A stretch of 64,000 nt of DNA from Ciona savignyi (GCA_000149265.1 CH002787.1:356746-420745), one strand, 5' to 3'; numbered from the stretch's first letter, positions 13,401-27,640 are shown. Program-made: numbers and translations. The notes: generated from the letters alone by a model not told the origin.

Positions 13401-16400
13401 GAATAATCGTTGGAAACCATGACCCAATTAAATTGTTAGCAGATTGCTAACGCGACAATAAACCAGTCTGTTACTCCTGACATGCATAGCGATTTTACCA
13501 CACTTTTTAATACACAAGTGGCGATAACGGAGAATAACTATATATAGGTGGATTTTTACTCTCTTTAGATTATAAATAAAAATAATGCGTGAAAAACGCA
13601 CACTTTTACCTAAAAAAATGAATCCAAAATCAAAATGAATACCATTCTAAAATTTTCTGCACCAAGCCCAAACAGATGGTCATCTTTGGAAATTACATAT
13701 ACCTCCTTATAAAGCACTTTAATACTCCAGTCGTTCCTACTGAAATCTACCTACTGGATCCACGGCTCAGGGAATTTGGGGCCGTTTTTCGGCGTGACAG
13801 AAAACGGCAGCTGCTGCTTGGGCTAAAATTAGCGACGAGATAAGGTTGCTTGGCAAATAAAAGTAACATGCTCAAAACAGCTGAATATGCCTATCGGAGC
13901 ATGCAGCTAATTGCCAGACTTTTCCGAACGTTTTATCGCTGTTCACTTGAAACGACCTTATTTCTGAGCGACGGCAGCGACAGTGCTGATCTTGTGTCTT
14001 TGTTTCCTCTAAGACATTTATCACTGCGTTTTACCCAGCACTATCACATCCACTTATTAGAAGCATGCGAACTTTTGCAATCTCACAAACCACCGGAAAA
14101 TAAGAGACCGGAATCCCATTTGAGTGATAAGGGAATGTCACTTGCAACCGTCGCGAATAGATTTTAAAGTCAAGTCATTTCGACAAAAATATTTAAATAA
14201 ATATCTCAGATAGAGCAGCTGGCATAATATAGACAGAATATTACATAATAAGGTATAATAATTAATTCATACACAAATCCATTTGACCAAGGAGATATTA
14301 CCATTCCCAAATACACATCATCAGTTTTATCATACAAAAAACAACAGGATCCACGTTTCAGCCCATCAACACGGCCATAAATGATGGACGAGCTATTACT
14401 GTGCATTAGTCCTTTCAGGCACGATTAAATTATCCTGTACCGAAAATACAGGGAGGAAGTTATGATGCTTCCCGGCAAGCATAGATAATTCAAAAACCTA
14501 TACCCACATACATCACCGCATCGGCCTTTATCAAGAACTGCTAAGAAAAATGCGAGACAAAAAGTTTTTTGTTCGCAGAACGAGCGCGAAACAAGGATAT
14601 ATTCGAAGCAAACTCCCCGATCACATTGAACGATAAAGACTTTCTCACGGTCAGAATTAGTAATTCAACACACATTCAAGGTACCGTGCGTATTTACTTC
14701 CGCGCCAAGGTAAACTTGTTGCGCACAATTGACGTGTAGACCGCGGGCGTGGCACTTTATATGTTAGTCTGAAATATATATTTATCCCTAAAATATATTA
14801 TCACGTTATTATTGTTTGTTTTTTAGTTATAAAAAGGAAGAAAATTTAAGACTATCATAGATATCTATAGTCTCTCCTGGAATAATTATCCATAAAGCGC
14901 ATTAACCTAATAAAACTGATCTTATTCTGCAAGAAGCATACGAGCAAAATAGGAAGTCTCATCGCGCTGTCACTTTTCACAATCATAGTGTGGGAAATCG
15001 ATATGGGGACAAGTCAAAATATAAAAACCGTTTCCTTGACGAAGGGAACAGAAAAAGTAAACGCCAAAGCATTCTTTGGCCAAGATCGAATTTCCGCGTT
15101 TTTCGCTTAAGACATTTTTGACAATAAAGGCGTCGCGATACAGTGTTCCCGAATCTCGTTTACAGTTCTAGGATTACGCGCATGTGGATGAACACCAAAA
15201 ACAGCATGAGTTAGAATACAAAAAGAGACTGGGTAACACTAGAACGGGGATCGGCAGATTGGGAATCAAACCGAACTAACAAAAAGCTTCTCTCTCTGGG
15301 CGGCCTTTGGGGACGAAACGGTTCATTTTGAAATAAAACCGAATTCCGAACTCACAATCAATACAAAGACGAAAACGATCCAGCGAACCGTTAAAACAGT
15401 CCTAGCAACTTGAAATATTCAATTTAAGTGGTGCTTTCAAGCGGTCCTATTACTGTGCTCCAATTTCACGCCTGTTTCGTATTCAAGTTACCCCGGCTAT
15501 GACAAATAATAGCTAAACTTAAAAATACGTCACCTTCACCTTAATCTTGTAAAGGGCTGCTCTAAATCGCCCCAGCTGTTGAGGCGGCTCAATAGTTGAA
15601 ATAGAATCTTAATATACAGAACAAGGTATAAGGCTGTAGAGCTGTCCAATATAGGACAGATGCGACGCTTGCAATAAACGTGCGGTTAAACATTATTGAA
15701 AAAACAGCGACCTATCTATCATCGGCCGGGGCGTAATTTCATTAGACTTCTGCGACGCGCCCTAAATTTTAGCATGTCGATGCTCCACCTGTCCGTTAGC
15801 CGTGGCCTCTCTCATTAAAATTTCAGCGAAATTTTAGCTTTCGTCTATTCTAGTTCATTTCGGCACGACGGAAGCATGTTTTTACAACTACTTACCAGCA
15901 GGTCGACCACTGAGTATTGGTCGGAAAATGTAAAAGAAACGTTCAGAGCCCACTCATTAAATTTTCAATTTGGAAAAGAGCTCAATGCGCACTCAAACAA
16001 CCCCTATTTCGGTCCGGCTTTCTCTCTCTTTCTCTTGGGAGAAGCGAAAATTTGCCGTCGCTGTGATTAAAATAGGAGAGAACAAGTGAAAGTAAAAGTT
16101 TTAAAAGGGGGCGGTTTTTATTAAAAAAGGAACTTCGAAGGGAAATAACGAAGGCTTTGGCTGTAATCCGACTAATATTAATCCCATTTCCCGCCCGGTT
16201 TTAATTTTAAAAAGGATATTGTTTTCGGTATTAGCAGTGCTTTCACGAGCATCTGGGTATGCCTTAAAACTTCCCAAAAATAAAGTACGCAAAAAGTTAC
16301 AGAAATTAATACCAAGTAATGTTGAGTCAGCGTTAACAAAATATTTCATGGCTGTGAAAATATCCACGTGGATTACGGTTGGTTTTAAAATATGGCGTCA

Positions 16401-16688
16401 AAAAACAACAAAAACGCGCGCTATTCACGGAGATCCATGATGTAAGTGGCACTGTAAAATCTTGCGAGTAAAAACAACAGCAGAACCATTGTCCTTAGCT
16501 GGTATTACAATGCAAGCGATCGGCGAGAACATGCTAATTGTAGGATTAGTCGAGCTCGCTCAATGGGGGATTAGGGTTGGAACAAATGTGGACGTTAATA
16601 CGCGATTTACAGTATGAACCGATAAAGGGTTTCGCTCGTTCGTATTTCAACGTCACTAGTTTTAGTAATTTCTCGAGGGGCCCATTGG

Positions 16689-16698
16689 GTCACGTGAC
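16689..16698. promoter_or_regulatory. Palindromic E-box-like site
   Basis: GTCACGTGAC is a perfect 10-bp palindrome containing CACGTG, the core bound by USF, MITF/TFEB and Myc-type bHLH factors. It lies in a GC-richer patch about 6 kb upstream of the castor start codon. A single site of this size has modest significance. Confidence 0.2.
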
Positions 16699-19600
16699 CG
16701 TCATGTCGCCGCTGCTCGATCAATTTTTCATCAGCAAAAATAGAACGAAATTTCGGTGACTGAACAGCGGGTCATGGCAACGGAGAATCTAGGACAGAGA
16801 ACGGCGACTAACAGTCGAAATGGAATAAACCACTCCTTTTAAGCTTAAAATTTATATTAACACTGCACTCAACCAAACGAAAAAGTATGTATATTGTTTT
16901 TTTTGGAAAACAACACATTAACAAACTCGTTCTATTAAATACGAAACGCAATGCACATACCAATAATAATCGACTAATCAAGCGCTATTATTACAAGGCA
17001 TTTTGCGGAGTCACGACTGGTAACAGTTTTGGGAAGGTAAATCTGCATATGACGTGAGGACAATTCGAAAATAACACACACTGTAACTACGTAAATAAAA
17101 CAATAGCAATTGGAACTTAGAAGTAAGAATATAAACTACACCGATGTTTTCCTGCTTACAAAATCGATATTAAAAATCGAATCCTTGGGGAAAATGCAAT
17201 TTTGTTGGCGCCATAAAAACCAACCCAATCATTCGATGGCATTTTTGCAGCAAAAATCGATGGCCACGGAATTAAGTGTAATCTTATCGATAGCGATAAT
17301 GCACTTTTTCTCTATAAACCCCGTTAAGGACGTTGAGCGCGTATGGGAGCGTGTTCACAGCCGAATACCGCTCAGTCTGCCTCATGATCATATGAACTTA
17401 GGTCTGAAAAATTTAGTACTGTAAAATTTACGGCATGTTATAATGAAATTACAAGAGTAAAATCGCGAAGACGATGTGTGGCCGTAATAAACTTGCATTG
17501 CCATCAATCCGCCAAATGCCCTAAAATTAGAAGCGCATCCAAACCTGTCAACAGCTGCTTGTTATAGCTTGCCGTGAATCATATAACTAACTATCAAGCT
17601 AAACTCTTTTGCACCCAAAGGCAAATACTTGCAATTAGGCAACTACCATGAAGTAATAAACTCAAAAGATTGGCAAATAATGACCATTATAAAGTCTGTG
17701 GTATGCAGTATAAACTGCACAACTACTATAAAGTCAGCCATTTCCGCATATCAAACTGTAGCTTATAACTAATAACAAATAAAATAAGCAAGCTATGTTA
17801 GAATGACGTTTAATTTCGACACCTTATTCATTCTTATGACCAATTTTTAAAATCCTCAAGATTAGTCAGACACTCCAACACAGCTTCCGTTGTTTTAACA
17901 GTAAACACGCATTACATATTATTCCAAATACAATGGAACAAAAGGTAAACTGGTGTGACGTGAAATGAGAGACTTCCACGAACGAATAGTTGCGACACCC
18001 ATCCCAAAATATCTACAGTTATAACTCTAAAGCGAAATGATTCTGGCTCTCGATTTTGGTATGTAAATTACGGGCTAAAACAATAGCAGCGTTTGGCATG
18101 TAAATAATCTTTTGTTTTTGATCGAGGCGTAAAGGTTTAGCTTATATAATTATTCAACCGGATTTGAGCCGCCCGATCATTAAGTTTGAAAACTGATTCC
18201 TGGGAATAAGCTGAAGCTTCCGTTTCCATTTATGCGCAGATAACCTATAAGCCATTTTAATGTACACTGAATAAACACGGGCAACTTTATTAATAAGTTT
18301 TGTTATCAATATTCGTCTAGCTAATTAACGAGTAATCCAAAGGGAAACATGTTTACTGCCACCCAAAATCAGCATGGCATATAATGCGGTTGCGTCATCA
18401 TGTAAAAGGTCTTAAATTAAACCGACATCCGCACCTGATAACGCTAATGTACGAGTATAGCACAATGTAGAACTGTTTTTAAATTTTGGTTAGCGCATAT
18501 CAATTCCAGCTTTAAAAAATGTTAACCATTAATTCAATAGCAATGAAACGCATCTTTATTCACGGTGGCGCATCAATCCGGGACAAACAAATCACTCGAA
18601 TATTACATTCACAAAGTCACTTTCATTATATTTTAACATTGGCTCGCTTGTACAGTTTTTTTAGAGTCGTGCAATTACAACACTAAAATCTAACTAAAAC
18701 GAAGTTTCCTTCTGTTTTGATAGGCTGGTGTAGTCTACATCGCACACACTTTTGTTATTTTCCATAAATATACTGCACGCATTACATGTGGACTTTTCAC
18801 CTCGATTCTTACAAAAAGCTCTTAATCTGCAAAATACTGATTGCAACACGGCGAAGTGATTAACCTCTGTGAGGAAAAATATAACCTTCTTGACACAAAG
18901 GCCGTGTAAACAGAAAAGCCAGTGAAAAGAGGCAGAGTCCAAAGTTTTGTGTCGTAAAAAATCAGAAAATTAAGAAGTACTTGACGCCCCTAGCTAATAA
19001 TTTATGACGGGTAAACAAGAAAAAGGCTGAAAGTACACGACGCTGCACGAAAATTGCTCACCCGGGTAACTGATTTTCTTTATCATACCAAGAAAAAAAA
19101 AGAAAAAAAGCGCAGAGGTAATAAACGCGTCAGCGAGTTTTTAATCATTGACTAAATTTCGGGAACTTTTGCGAAATGGACCAAAAAGTTCACGTGAATA
19201 TAGGTCGGAGGTTTGGCGCAATAAACTACCCAAAAGAGAAAGCTACATTCCACCTCCGGATAACGCCAAAATAAATTCCCTAATATTGACCCAAGTACTT
19301 AAAGTGGTTATACAGAGAACGCTTAACAAAATCGAGCAAGAAAGTCATAAATTTTCGACAAAGTTCAACGCAACTCGACAAAGCTGCTGTAAATTCCAGA
19401 ACGACGCAGACTTGGTAAAGATATATTTTTTAATGTAAATAAAGAAAACGCTATTGTCACGCTGGTTTAATGTCGAGATATTACCAACTCAAAATTTGAT
19501 TTTATTTCAAACAAACTATAGAAACTGCTTATTAATATATTATAGTAAATTATAGTTTTATATACCCGCAACCTCACCTTTGTTGACATTAACGGACCAT

Positions 19601-22600
19601 TATGATATAATCTTGACTATGGTCGTGCGACGTGACCGACCGAAAACTTTCCTGTTTCCGTTTCATGATAAACGGTGCTCATGAATATTGCTGTGGTAAC
19701 AAAAGCTAAGGTTTTTACAGGAAACTTCCCCGTCGTGTTGTTACGCCTTCCGCAACGCGCAAAAATTGAATGCAAATTTTAAACAAAGTATATTAATTTG
19801 ATTTTGAGTCATGTGAAACATTTTTGTCAATGTTTTAAAACTGTACAAACACACCAAAAACTAAATACAACACTGTTATGTTGTTTTCTACGTGCGTGTA
19901 GTCAGTAATTTGATAATCAGCATAACCTACATCAATAACGATTCATACAACACAAAAAAACTCTACCAAAACGCTGGTTGCCCAGGTCAATTGAACAAGA
20001 AAAGCGTTATGTAGAAACCGGTGCTCAGTAATTTTTTGTCAAAACAACTAAAAACTTCAAGCACCACTTTAAATGCGTTAGATAAAACAAAAACATCATT
20101 AAATTATGAACTCTGTTTTACTTGTGAGCACCTGGCGATACTTCTTCGTTGTTTTACATATGCTAAAACATCAGAATCTGAAGAGGCTTTGAAATCTGGC
20201 ATATAGTGCATTTTGTATTACCAACCTGAAAACTACCTCAAGTCAGGTGTGACTCATAATCTGTCCATCCAAGCTAATTTCCAAATCGAATTACCATCTG
20301 CATTAGTATTTATATATCTGTGCTATATTTAAAACGTAAAGTACTACTGCACATATGCGACTAAAGTACAGCTTTGACAACCATAAGGTCGTATTATTAA
20401 CTAATATAAAGCAACATACTTTAACAAGTTACATCTTGTACTCTGATTACAAACCAAATACCACCGAATTATATACATGGCTTTTTATCAAACTTTAAAA
20501 TCCCATTTCACTGATATGTAATCCATAACTAGCACGAAACATGTAACTTACACAAAACTTGTAAAACCACTATAACTGAAACTTAAATAGTTGCTTTTCG
20601 AATTGAACAAATGAAGCATACTTCTCCTTCGTAGCACAAAAGAAAACGAAACCAAAACAAAAGATGCGAAAATTCTCAAAATTCAAGTGATCATGACAGG
20701 CCGACACGAAATACGGGAAACAAAACGTAAAGCGACCATATAGTTAACGTTATTTACCACGGTTAAACCTTGCACCCAGGACAAAAAGTGAAGCTGGAAA
20801 CGAAATAACACAACGTAGCTAGGTAATGAAATGTCAACAACAAAAATGAACTTTAAACAGAAAACTATCGCAATTAAAGTGGTCGTAACGTGTATGGTCG
20901 ATTCAGCATTCAAGAGTTTTAACTCGGCAAAGTCTGTTTTAACACACAAAAGGAATGCTGACGTCAGTATTTTCACTGCTCAAAATTGCCGTAACCATAA
21001 AACTTATTTTCGTGGTAAAAAATGATGACTTACAGGGACATAAAACCGATTCTAAACAGTAAATTTCAATTTGCACCGTAAACTTTGCAGTCAGTAAAAT
21101 CGAGCGGGTCTCTCTATGCCTAGGGCAAAACCTTTTAGTGGATTTACGTTTTTAAAAGCTACTTTTCAGGCGTTTCGAAACGAAAATGAAACAAGCCAGC
21201 CATTAGGCACTAATTAGATTCGGAGTAGTGCACTGTAAATTATAATACATATTTAAAATGGACGTAATGACATATAAACACGGCTATAATCCACAATATG
21301 GTAATATCCATTATCGTAAAGCACATCGCGGCAATAATATTGGCAACATGAATATATACTTCGAAATGCTAACATAAACATTTATACCTGTATATATATA
21401 TATGTGTGTATAAAAGCCTGGAAGCAGAAAGCGATCGGTCAAATTCCTAGCTTAGCCACATTTTGTAACTCCATTATTTACTCCTCAAACAAAATAATAC
21501 ATTCCGACGCCTTAAAATTATTGCACAGTCAAAGACAGAAAGCCAAAATACTCCTGATTTTGACTTCTAGTCATTAAACGCATCTCCTAACAACTTGTGC
21601 TTGCTGGCAATTTACGCTGATATTATATTAATTAGTATGAGGTGAGAAACCGGTCCCCCGTTAACTATACACAATACAAAGTACGAGCAAGCTTTAATCT
21701 CGTATAGTTCATAAAAAAACACACGCAAGCTGGATAAAATGAAACAAGGATGTGGACAGCATCAAACGTACGCAAAGCAATTATTAATTTCCGAGATTTT
21801 TCCCTGAAATTGGTCAGGCAAAATGTGCAGCGGCAAATTTAGCAGTTAGGAAAGAAAAATGCACGTTCTAATCGTTTATCTGATATGTTTAGCTTAGTAA
21901 CATTCCAAGATTAGTTTATACCGATATGCAGTATTATCGGTAGTTTGACGGTGGATAATTTGGCATTAAAAAATGTGTGACATGATTATATAATAGGGCG
22001 ATACTCATGACATATTACATATAACAGGATACTAACTTTTACAAAACGTTGTTGCTAAAAAGGGAAGCTGACCCAATACATGAGGCTTCATATCCAGCAA
22101 ACCCGAATTAGTTTAAAAGTATGTGGAAAACGCGACCACTTTGCTATGTGTAGACGGTAATCCTGAATTAGAGAGCATGGCCATGGAGGTTTACCAGCCA
22201 AATTATTATAACAAGTACAACTCTTTTCCGCTTAAATTCGCTGATTTTTATTGCTGAATGATACAAATAATGGTCCAAACAACCACTCGATATCGGCAGA
22301 AAGTTATAAAGTCAACGACCGCATGACCAGGCCGACCCACAACCCATCCTTACTAAATATTAGTCTTTCGCCAGTAAAACACATTGGTGAATATTCACCT
22401 TAGTTTGTCATAAAGAAACGTTGGTTAAATATGATTGAGTTTTAATATAAACAGACGAGATTCAAGTATTTCACATTCCCTTTGTTATTTGTTAATTCGT
22501 CACAGTACGAAACATTTAAAAACAACCAAATAAAAATAAACGACAAAGCTTCAATCAACATGGTAAGAAAATTGACATTAACTATTAACCTTTAGATAGA

Positions 22601-25600
22601 AAAGGAGACATAGTTAACAATATACCGGTATAAAAAGGGTATAAAAAAGGAATAAACGCAAAACAAAAATTACACTGTACGGTAATGATTAATATTCGAA
22701 ATAATCTTGGGTCCAAACAAGGAACAAAAATTACATCTACGATGTCTGCATACGAAAATTAGTTCTGGTTGGCATAAGGCCGTGCCCGTAGCTAATCAAA
22801 TATTGTAAATCGTAGTTTGACCGTTGAATTTACAAAACCAAGTTGACCGAACAAACGCCTGAAAATGAGTTTCACCAACGACATTCAATATAAATTTAAT
22901 GTTTTCACGACTAATTTTAGTCAGGTAATGACACAAAATTTACGATCAAGAATAACAAAGAAATTTCTAAAGTTTTTTTTATTGCGCATTGACTTTTAAT
23001 AAAAGTTTTGAAAAGACGTGAAAATATTGTGATAAGCTCACAAAAACTACAATTCTGGAAACCACAAATAAAGCTTGTTATTTTCAAAAATATCGTGAAC
23101 TAGAAAAAACAGAAATGTTTAAAACGGATGGTTTTAAAGAAGGCCGACTATACAATGGTAAAATAACAGGGCGTGAAGTTGACCGAAGTGAGAAATAAAA
23201 TTTGCTCAATTCCTCTAAAATAACGTGTGCGCCTTTGTTTGCTGCCAACCATACACATGAAATGCCATACTGATTTGGAAAAAAACAAGCTCAGCTATAA
23301 GTAATGAATAAATAACCTTTTGTTGATCCATTTGTCCTAAAAAGCTTCAACAAAGCCACCGCAGCAGTAAAAATAGGCGTTCGGGTGGTACAAATAATAA
23401 GATCGTCGAAATTGTCACAAAAGATCGGGTATTGGACACAAGAGAAGCGTCGTATTATTAAACGAGTATCGAATGTCGGTGAAACATTACCGATTTCTAA
23501 AAAAATTACATAAAAAATCCGACTGGGCCCTTGAAAGCGACGCTTAAAAGGTATGTTGTTGCTTTGCCTCGTAATCGGAGATTAACTATCGGAAAAAGGT
23601 TTTGTGATTACATTCTTTTAGAGCGAATATATGACAGATTTTGTGTACGTACACGAGCAGTATGATAAGCCTTCAAAACACACCACATAATCTTGGCGGG
23701 GGTGAATTTATTGAAACAGCGTTAACAGGAGCAAAAAACTGTTGGTACACATTGCGAGTTCGGTAACAAGGAAAGAACGAGAAACAAATGTTTCTTGAAT
23801 TTTCTGGGGCAATTATCGGAATAGGAAACCGTTATTCGTGTATCACAGTTCGGAATTACGGCCAAGCAAATACACGTGTTTGCTGAGCGGCGTTGCGGCA
23901 AAAATGTGTAGGTTTTGGGTCAATGGAACGAAGGTTACACCATATTTTTGAACTTCGTTACTTTACATGGTTGTGTACGTGACCACAAATAAAGGCGCGG
24001 AGTGAAACCTTCAATGAAAAATTTGGGGAGATAATTTCCACTAATTGGATTTTGTATAAAAATAGTTTTACATGTTTTTGGGGTAGTTTCATTCCGTAAA
24101 AATATTACTGTTGTTTCAAAGTCAGCTTGTCTGATTATTTACAATAAAACATTTTTGTTACCATGTCTGCTTCAAATTTATAATATTAAACGGTTGCTTA
24201 CAGCCCATCAATAAATTTGGAGATGAGAAACTGTTTTCTTTTTGCTTATCTAAGCAGCTTCGGCTATTGCAACACTAAGTGAAACTGCCAAACCATGATA
24301 GTGAAAAATTACTTTTTTTATTAATTTAACTGTTAATATGCAAACAGTAGGCACAAAGGTAAACAAACGATTCAATCCATTAAGTAATAAGTTTTAATTT
24401 GTGCATAATGCCTTGGCTAATCACCAAAGTAAAATACAGACATACCATAATCATTACTGAATGGCCAATTAGAGACAAAGAAAAAGAGTAATCAATAACA
24501 AAACAAATTAACTCCACAAATAGAGAACATATATTCAAATCCCTATCCATATTAATTAAGTATAATTCTGGCAAATGACAAGCAGAAATGATAATACTCA
24601 CAGCATTTGAATCTATTATAAGATTATATGCATGTACAAATACCAATAAACCAGTCGTTCAAACTAAACATTTCACTCATAAATGCAAGTTTGCATTCAT
24701 AAATATATTGCCTATTAAACTTTTCATTTTATTGTTCCCTAAGTTTCGATATTACAAAGCAAATTAACCAATATGTTACAATGACACAAACACCAATGCT
24801 TGCATTTTTTAAAGTTTTTGGTTTAGCCTTTCTATGATGTACTTTAGACCTATACCCTCATATACAGTTTAAAAAATTAAATGTGAAATATCAAAGAAAT
24901 AGCAAATATATATTTATATGGATACAACTGTACTACAACTCAATTAATATATATGATATTGTCAATACAATTTATCATACTTGTGCAATGTAAACTGCTT
25001 TTACCATGAATTTATGTTATACTGTAATATTTATATATATACGTGTTTCAAAAATGTTCTAGCATTTTCTAGGAAGTTTGAAACAGTAAATGATGCCATG
25101 AGAAGTAATCAAATATATTGATTGATAAAGAGAATTTAATGCAAATCTATGTGTTGTCATTTAGTTATTCTAGGTGCTTAAAAACATAATTATTTAATTT
25201 AAAAAAATAGATTTAATTTTGTTTACTTTTGTTACCTGTTTTTCACAATGTCAAACAAAGCTTTAGTAGTTAAATTTATTAAACAAATTTATTCTATTTT
25301 CAGTTAATGACTCAATCATTATCCCTCTTTCATTTTTAACCTGACTGTATTGCAGAAAATTGCCATTAATCTAAACCACATGCTCGCAGCCGAGTGGCCA
25401 GAGGTACCGGTATAAAAGTTAGCGAATAGTCGGTAATGGTCAGAGATATAAAAGTAGAGTGAACCTAATGACTCTAACTAAGTTAATATCAAGTGGAATA
25501 AAATACGGATATACAGCATCAGCATCTTGTTTTTTTTCCATTTGTTTTTACCTTGGAATGCTGTTTGCTTTAAGGTCACGGTTAGAGACAGTTGTCTGCC

Positions 25601-25720
25601 ATTTTTTATTTAGTTTTCCTGGTTTTAATTTAAATTCTGTTTAGTATCCTATCCTTTAAGTTACTTATACCAAGTTCTCCAATTTCATGGATTTTTAGGC
25701 CTATATGTATAAGCCATAGG

Positions 25721-25973
25721 GTGCCTCTAAATACTACAGGACCGCTTGGAGCGCTTGGATCGCTTGGATCACTTAGATTGCTATGGAAAGTAATTCTAAC
25801 CCTGTCCCAAACACTAATCTCAACCCCAAAACTAACTTTAACCCCAACCCTAACATTAATATCATGGCTTTTGTAATTACGAAGTATAGTAAGCGATCCA
25901 AGCACTCCAATCGATCCAAGCAATTCAAGCGATCCATGCAATCCAAGCGGTCTGGAAGTATTTAGAGGTACCG
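25721..25973. mobile_element. MITE with terminal inverted repeats of about 30 bp and an 11-bp target duplication
   Basis: The left end GTGCCTCTAAATACTACAGG and the complement of the right end (GGTACCTCTAAATACTTCCAG) form imperfect inverted repeats, both continuing into GACCGCTTGG. Inside each end are direct repeats of a unit of about 9 bp (GCTTGGATC-like), and the centre is a run of CCCTAACC-like and AACCCCAA-like blocks. The flanks carry the same 11 bases, TAAGCCATAGG, at 25710-25720 and 25974-25984, consistent with a target-site duplication. There is no coding capacity. Part of the same element recurs, inverted, at 62149-62274. Confidence 0.75.
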
Positions 25974-26790
25974 TAAGCCATAGGCCATTGACTGAGAGTG
26001 AGCGTGTAGGTCCATCACCAAAAGGTTGTGGGATTAAAACATATTAATAGCTAGTCTGCTGTATCCTTGGGCAATGCATTTAGCTGACATCGGTTGACCC
26101 CAGTGGTTTAAAGAGTATTCAACAATGTAACAATGTGTAACCCCATCTATTTAACACACTGCAATTAATGGCTAGCAACTAGACAGTGGGCATGAGTTAT
26201 CCAACTATAATACTTACAAATCCACCAACATATAGATTTCGCTCACAGGTTATTCCCACAATAACTGTGGAAAAATCCAGCAATTAGGATTTCCCACTAG
26301 CCGGGATAGAAAAGACACATCTACCTGATATGGGCAACAGCTTGTTTACTTGCCCGTAGGATAAGTTTGTTAACTAGACCAATAGTTTCATTATGCACAA
26401 GTCCAGGACTTTAAAAGGCTGGTGTATGGTCTGTATTTATTATTAGCTGATCAGTCTTTATAAGAGTGGACTATGTAAAAAGAAGGCGAACCTTAGCTTG
26501 AATAGTTTAGTTTGTTAATTTGTGTTCTTGTATTAAAAAGTATATAGCAAATAAAACAAAACAAAGCACAGGAACAGGGAAAGACGGCAAAACGAAAAGT
26601 CGTTATAACACGTCATTAAAAAGGGATATTATTAATAAATATATCGAATACAGCAGCCAAACCTAAGGGAGATAATAATAATTTGCAAGCAAAATTATTA
26701 AAATCAAACGATATACTCATATTATGAAACTATGTTACAACGAAAATGTGGCAGTCTTACTTTAAGTATTAAAAAAGGAAACACGCTTAC

Positions 26791-26940
26791 CTCAATCGTT
26801 TGAGAACATCATATTTGACAACATTTCTTGGTTTTTTGATTCTTGAACTAGACTTTCAACTAAAACCAAACGCTCAACGACCACATTCAAAACAACAGGG
26901 CAACATGCTCTCCATTTGTTGTTGTTTGTAGCGCCCACAA
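26791..26940 (-). other. Candidate 5' non-coding exon of castor
   Basis: On the minus strand the sequence ending at 26791 reads into a strong splice donor (GATTGAG followed by gtaagc). Short upstream ATGs are closed by TGA just before the donor, so the exon would be untranslated. The next plausible minus-strand acceptor is immediately before the castor ATG at 10444, giving a first intron of about 16.3 kb. The upstream end (26940) is a guess; no transcription start can be seen. It could also belong to an unrelated non-coding RNA. Confidence 0.35.
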
Positions 26941-27028
26941 GCGAAAATAAGCAACAGCTTTATTTAACCATGGGATGGCGCAGAGAATTATTGCTAGAAA
27001 TGTGAGTTAATGCTAGCTATCAATGAAC

Positions 27029-27082
27029 AGTCGTGTGGCCGAATGGTCAACACCACCGATACATATACAGAACGGTTATAGT
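27029..27082 (+). repeat. tRNA-like SINE head, truncated
   Basis: Contains TGGCCGAATGG (27036-27046), which matches a pol III A box, followed by ACCGATACATATAC. The same order of blocks occurs inverted at 36193-36307. The copy stops about where a hAT-like sequence (GCGGTTCTCAACC) begins at 27084, suggesting it was interrupted or truncated. Confidence 0.45.
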
Positions 27083-27083
27083 A

Positions 27084-27250
27084 GCGGTTCTCAACCTTTT
27101 TTGTGTTGTGGGGCCATTGTGGTGTCCTCAAACCGCTCGTGAACCCCTTGAATGTTTTGGAAAATTAGTTCGCAACAGGCTAACAGTCACATCACCATAT
27201 CAACCTAAGCATGTGTTATAGTCAACGGGTAGGGTGCAATATTTCTCCCC
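27084..27250 (+). mobile_element. hAT-like non-autonomous element fragment
   Basis: Begins with GCGGTTCTCAACCTTTTTT, the kind of terminal sequence typical of hAT-superfamily MITEs, followed by a GTGGGGCC block and GAACCCCTTGAATG. I did not find a matching inverted end nearby, so the right boundary is approximate and the element may be truncated. Confidence 0.4.
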
Positions 27251-27529
27251 TGAAAAAAAATGTGTAAGAACGCCATTAAACAGTGTTAAAGAAAAGCTGT
27301 CTGCAATATTGCAAGTTGCGTCAATAGAAAAGCAAAAAAAGTGTGATTGTTGTTGAGATCTAGTTAATGCATGTTGACTCTATATCTTACTTGCAAACTA
27401 ATCAATGTACATTTTATCGACCATAACACTAAATATGATGAAAAATAAGTCTGTTTTGTCCATTTTCCGCGAAATTGGCGAAAGAGAAGCACACGTTTTC
27501 TTTTTTAAATGGAAATCTAACCAACGAAT

Positions 27530-27640
27530 ATGCCCACATTAGACATTCCCAAACAATGTTCCCAAAATAAAACTAGAAATATCGACGACATAATGCAGGA
27601 AAACGGTTGTCGTGATTTTATTTTTCGGCCTGGTGGTACT
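27530..27640 (+). CDS. Candidate first exon of an unidentified plus-strand gene
   Basis: An ATG at 27530 opens a frame with protein-like composition (MPTLDIPKQCSQNK..., then NIDDIMQENGCRDFIF) and possible donors near 27635-27642. No homologue is recognised. It may join the better-looking exon at 28385-28510, but the phases I can find (1 out, 2 in) do not match directly. The frame stays open into the target site of the hAT MITE at 27718. This could be a real young gene or a chance frame. Confidence 0.2.

Larger units (their letters stand above)
10445..26790. other. Long region without recognisable coding exons (probable castor first intron or upstream regulatory DNA)
   Basis: No open frame here has both a protein-like composition and flanking splice signals; open frames of 60-105 codons on either strand look random. 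The sequence is AT-rich with locally GC-richer stretches around 15.0-16.8 kb and 11.0-12.2 kb. A perfect palindrome GTCACGTGAC at 16689-16698 is a possible E-box. A MITE at 25721-25973 lies at the far end. The length of non-repetitive, gene-free DNA next to a developmental transcription factor is what one expects of cis-regulatory DNA, but no enhancer can be named from sequence alone. Confidence 0.5.

Noticed and set aside
13850-14167. A 105-codon plus-strand frame upstream of castor
   Set aside because: No flanking splice signals, no recognisable motif, and composition typical of random sequence; length alone is not enough here.
25388-25420. A tRNA-like start (GCAGCCGAGTGGCCAGAGG)
   Set aside because: Resembles the head of a Leu/Ser tRNA but no B box or cloverleaf follows; too little to call.
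25630-25941. Open frames on both strands with Ser/Asn-Pro repeats
   Set aside because: They are translations of the repetitive interior of the MITE at 25721-25973.
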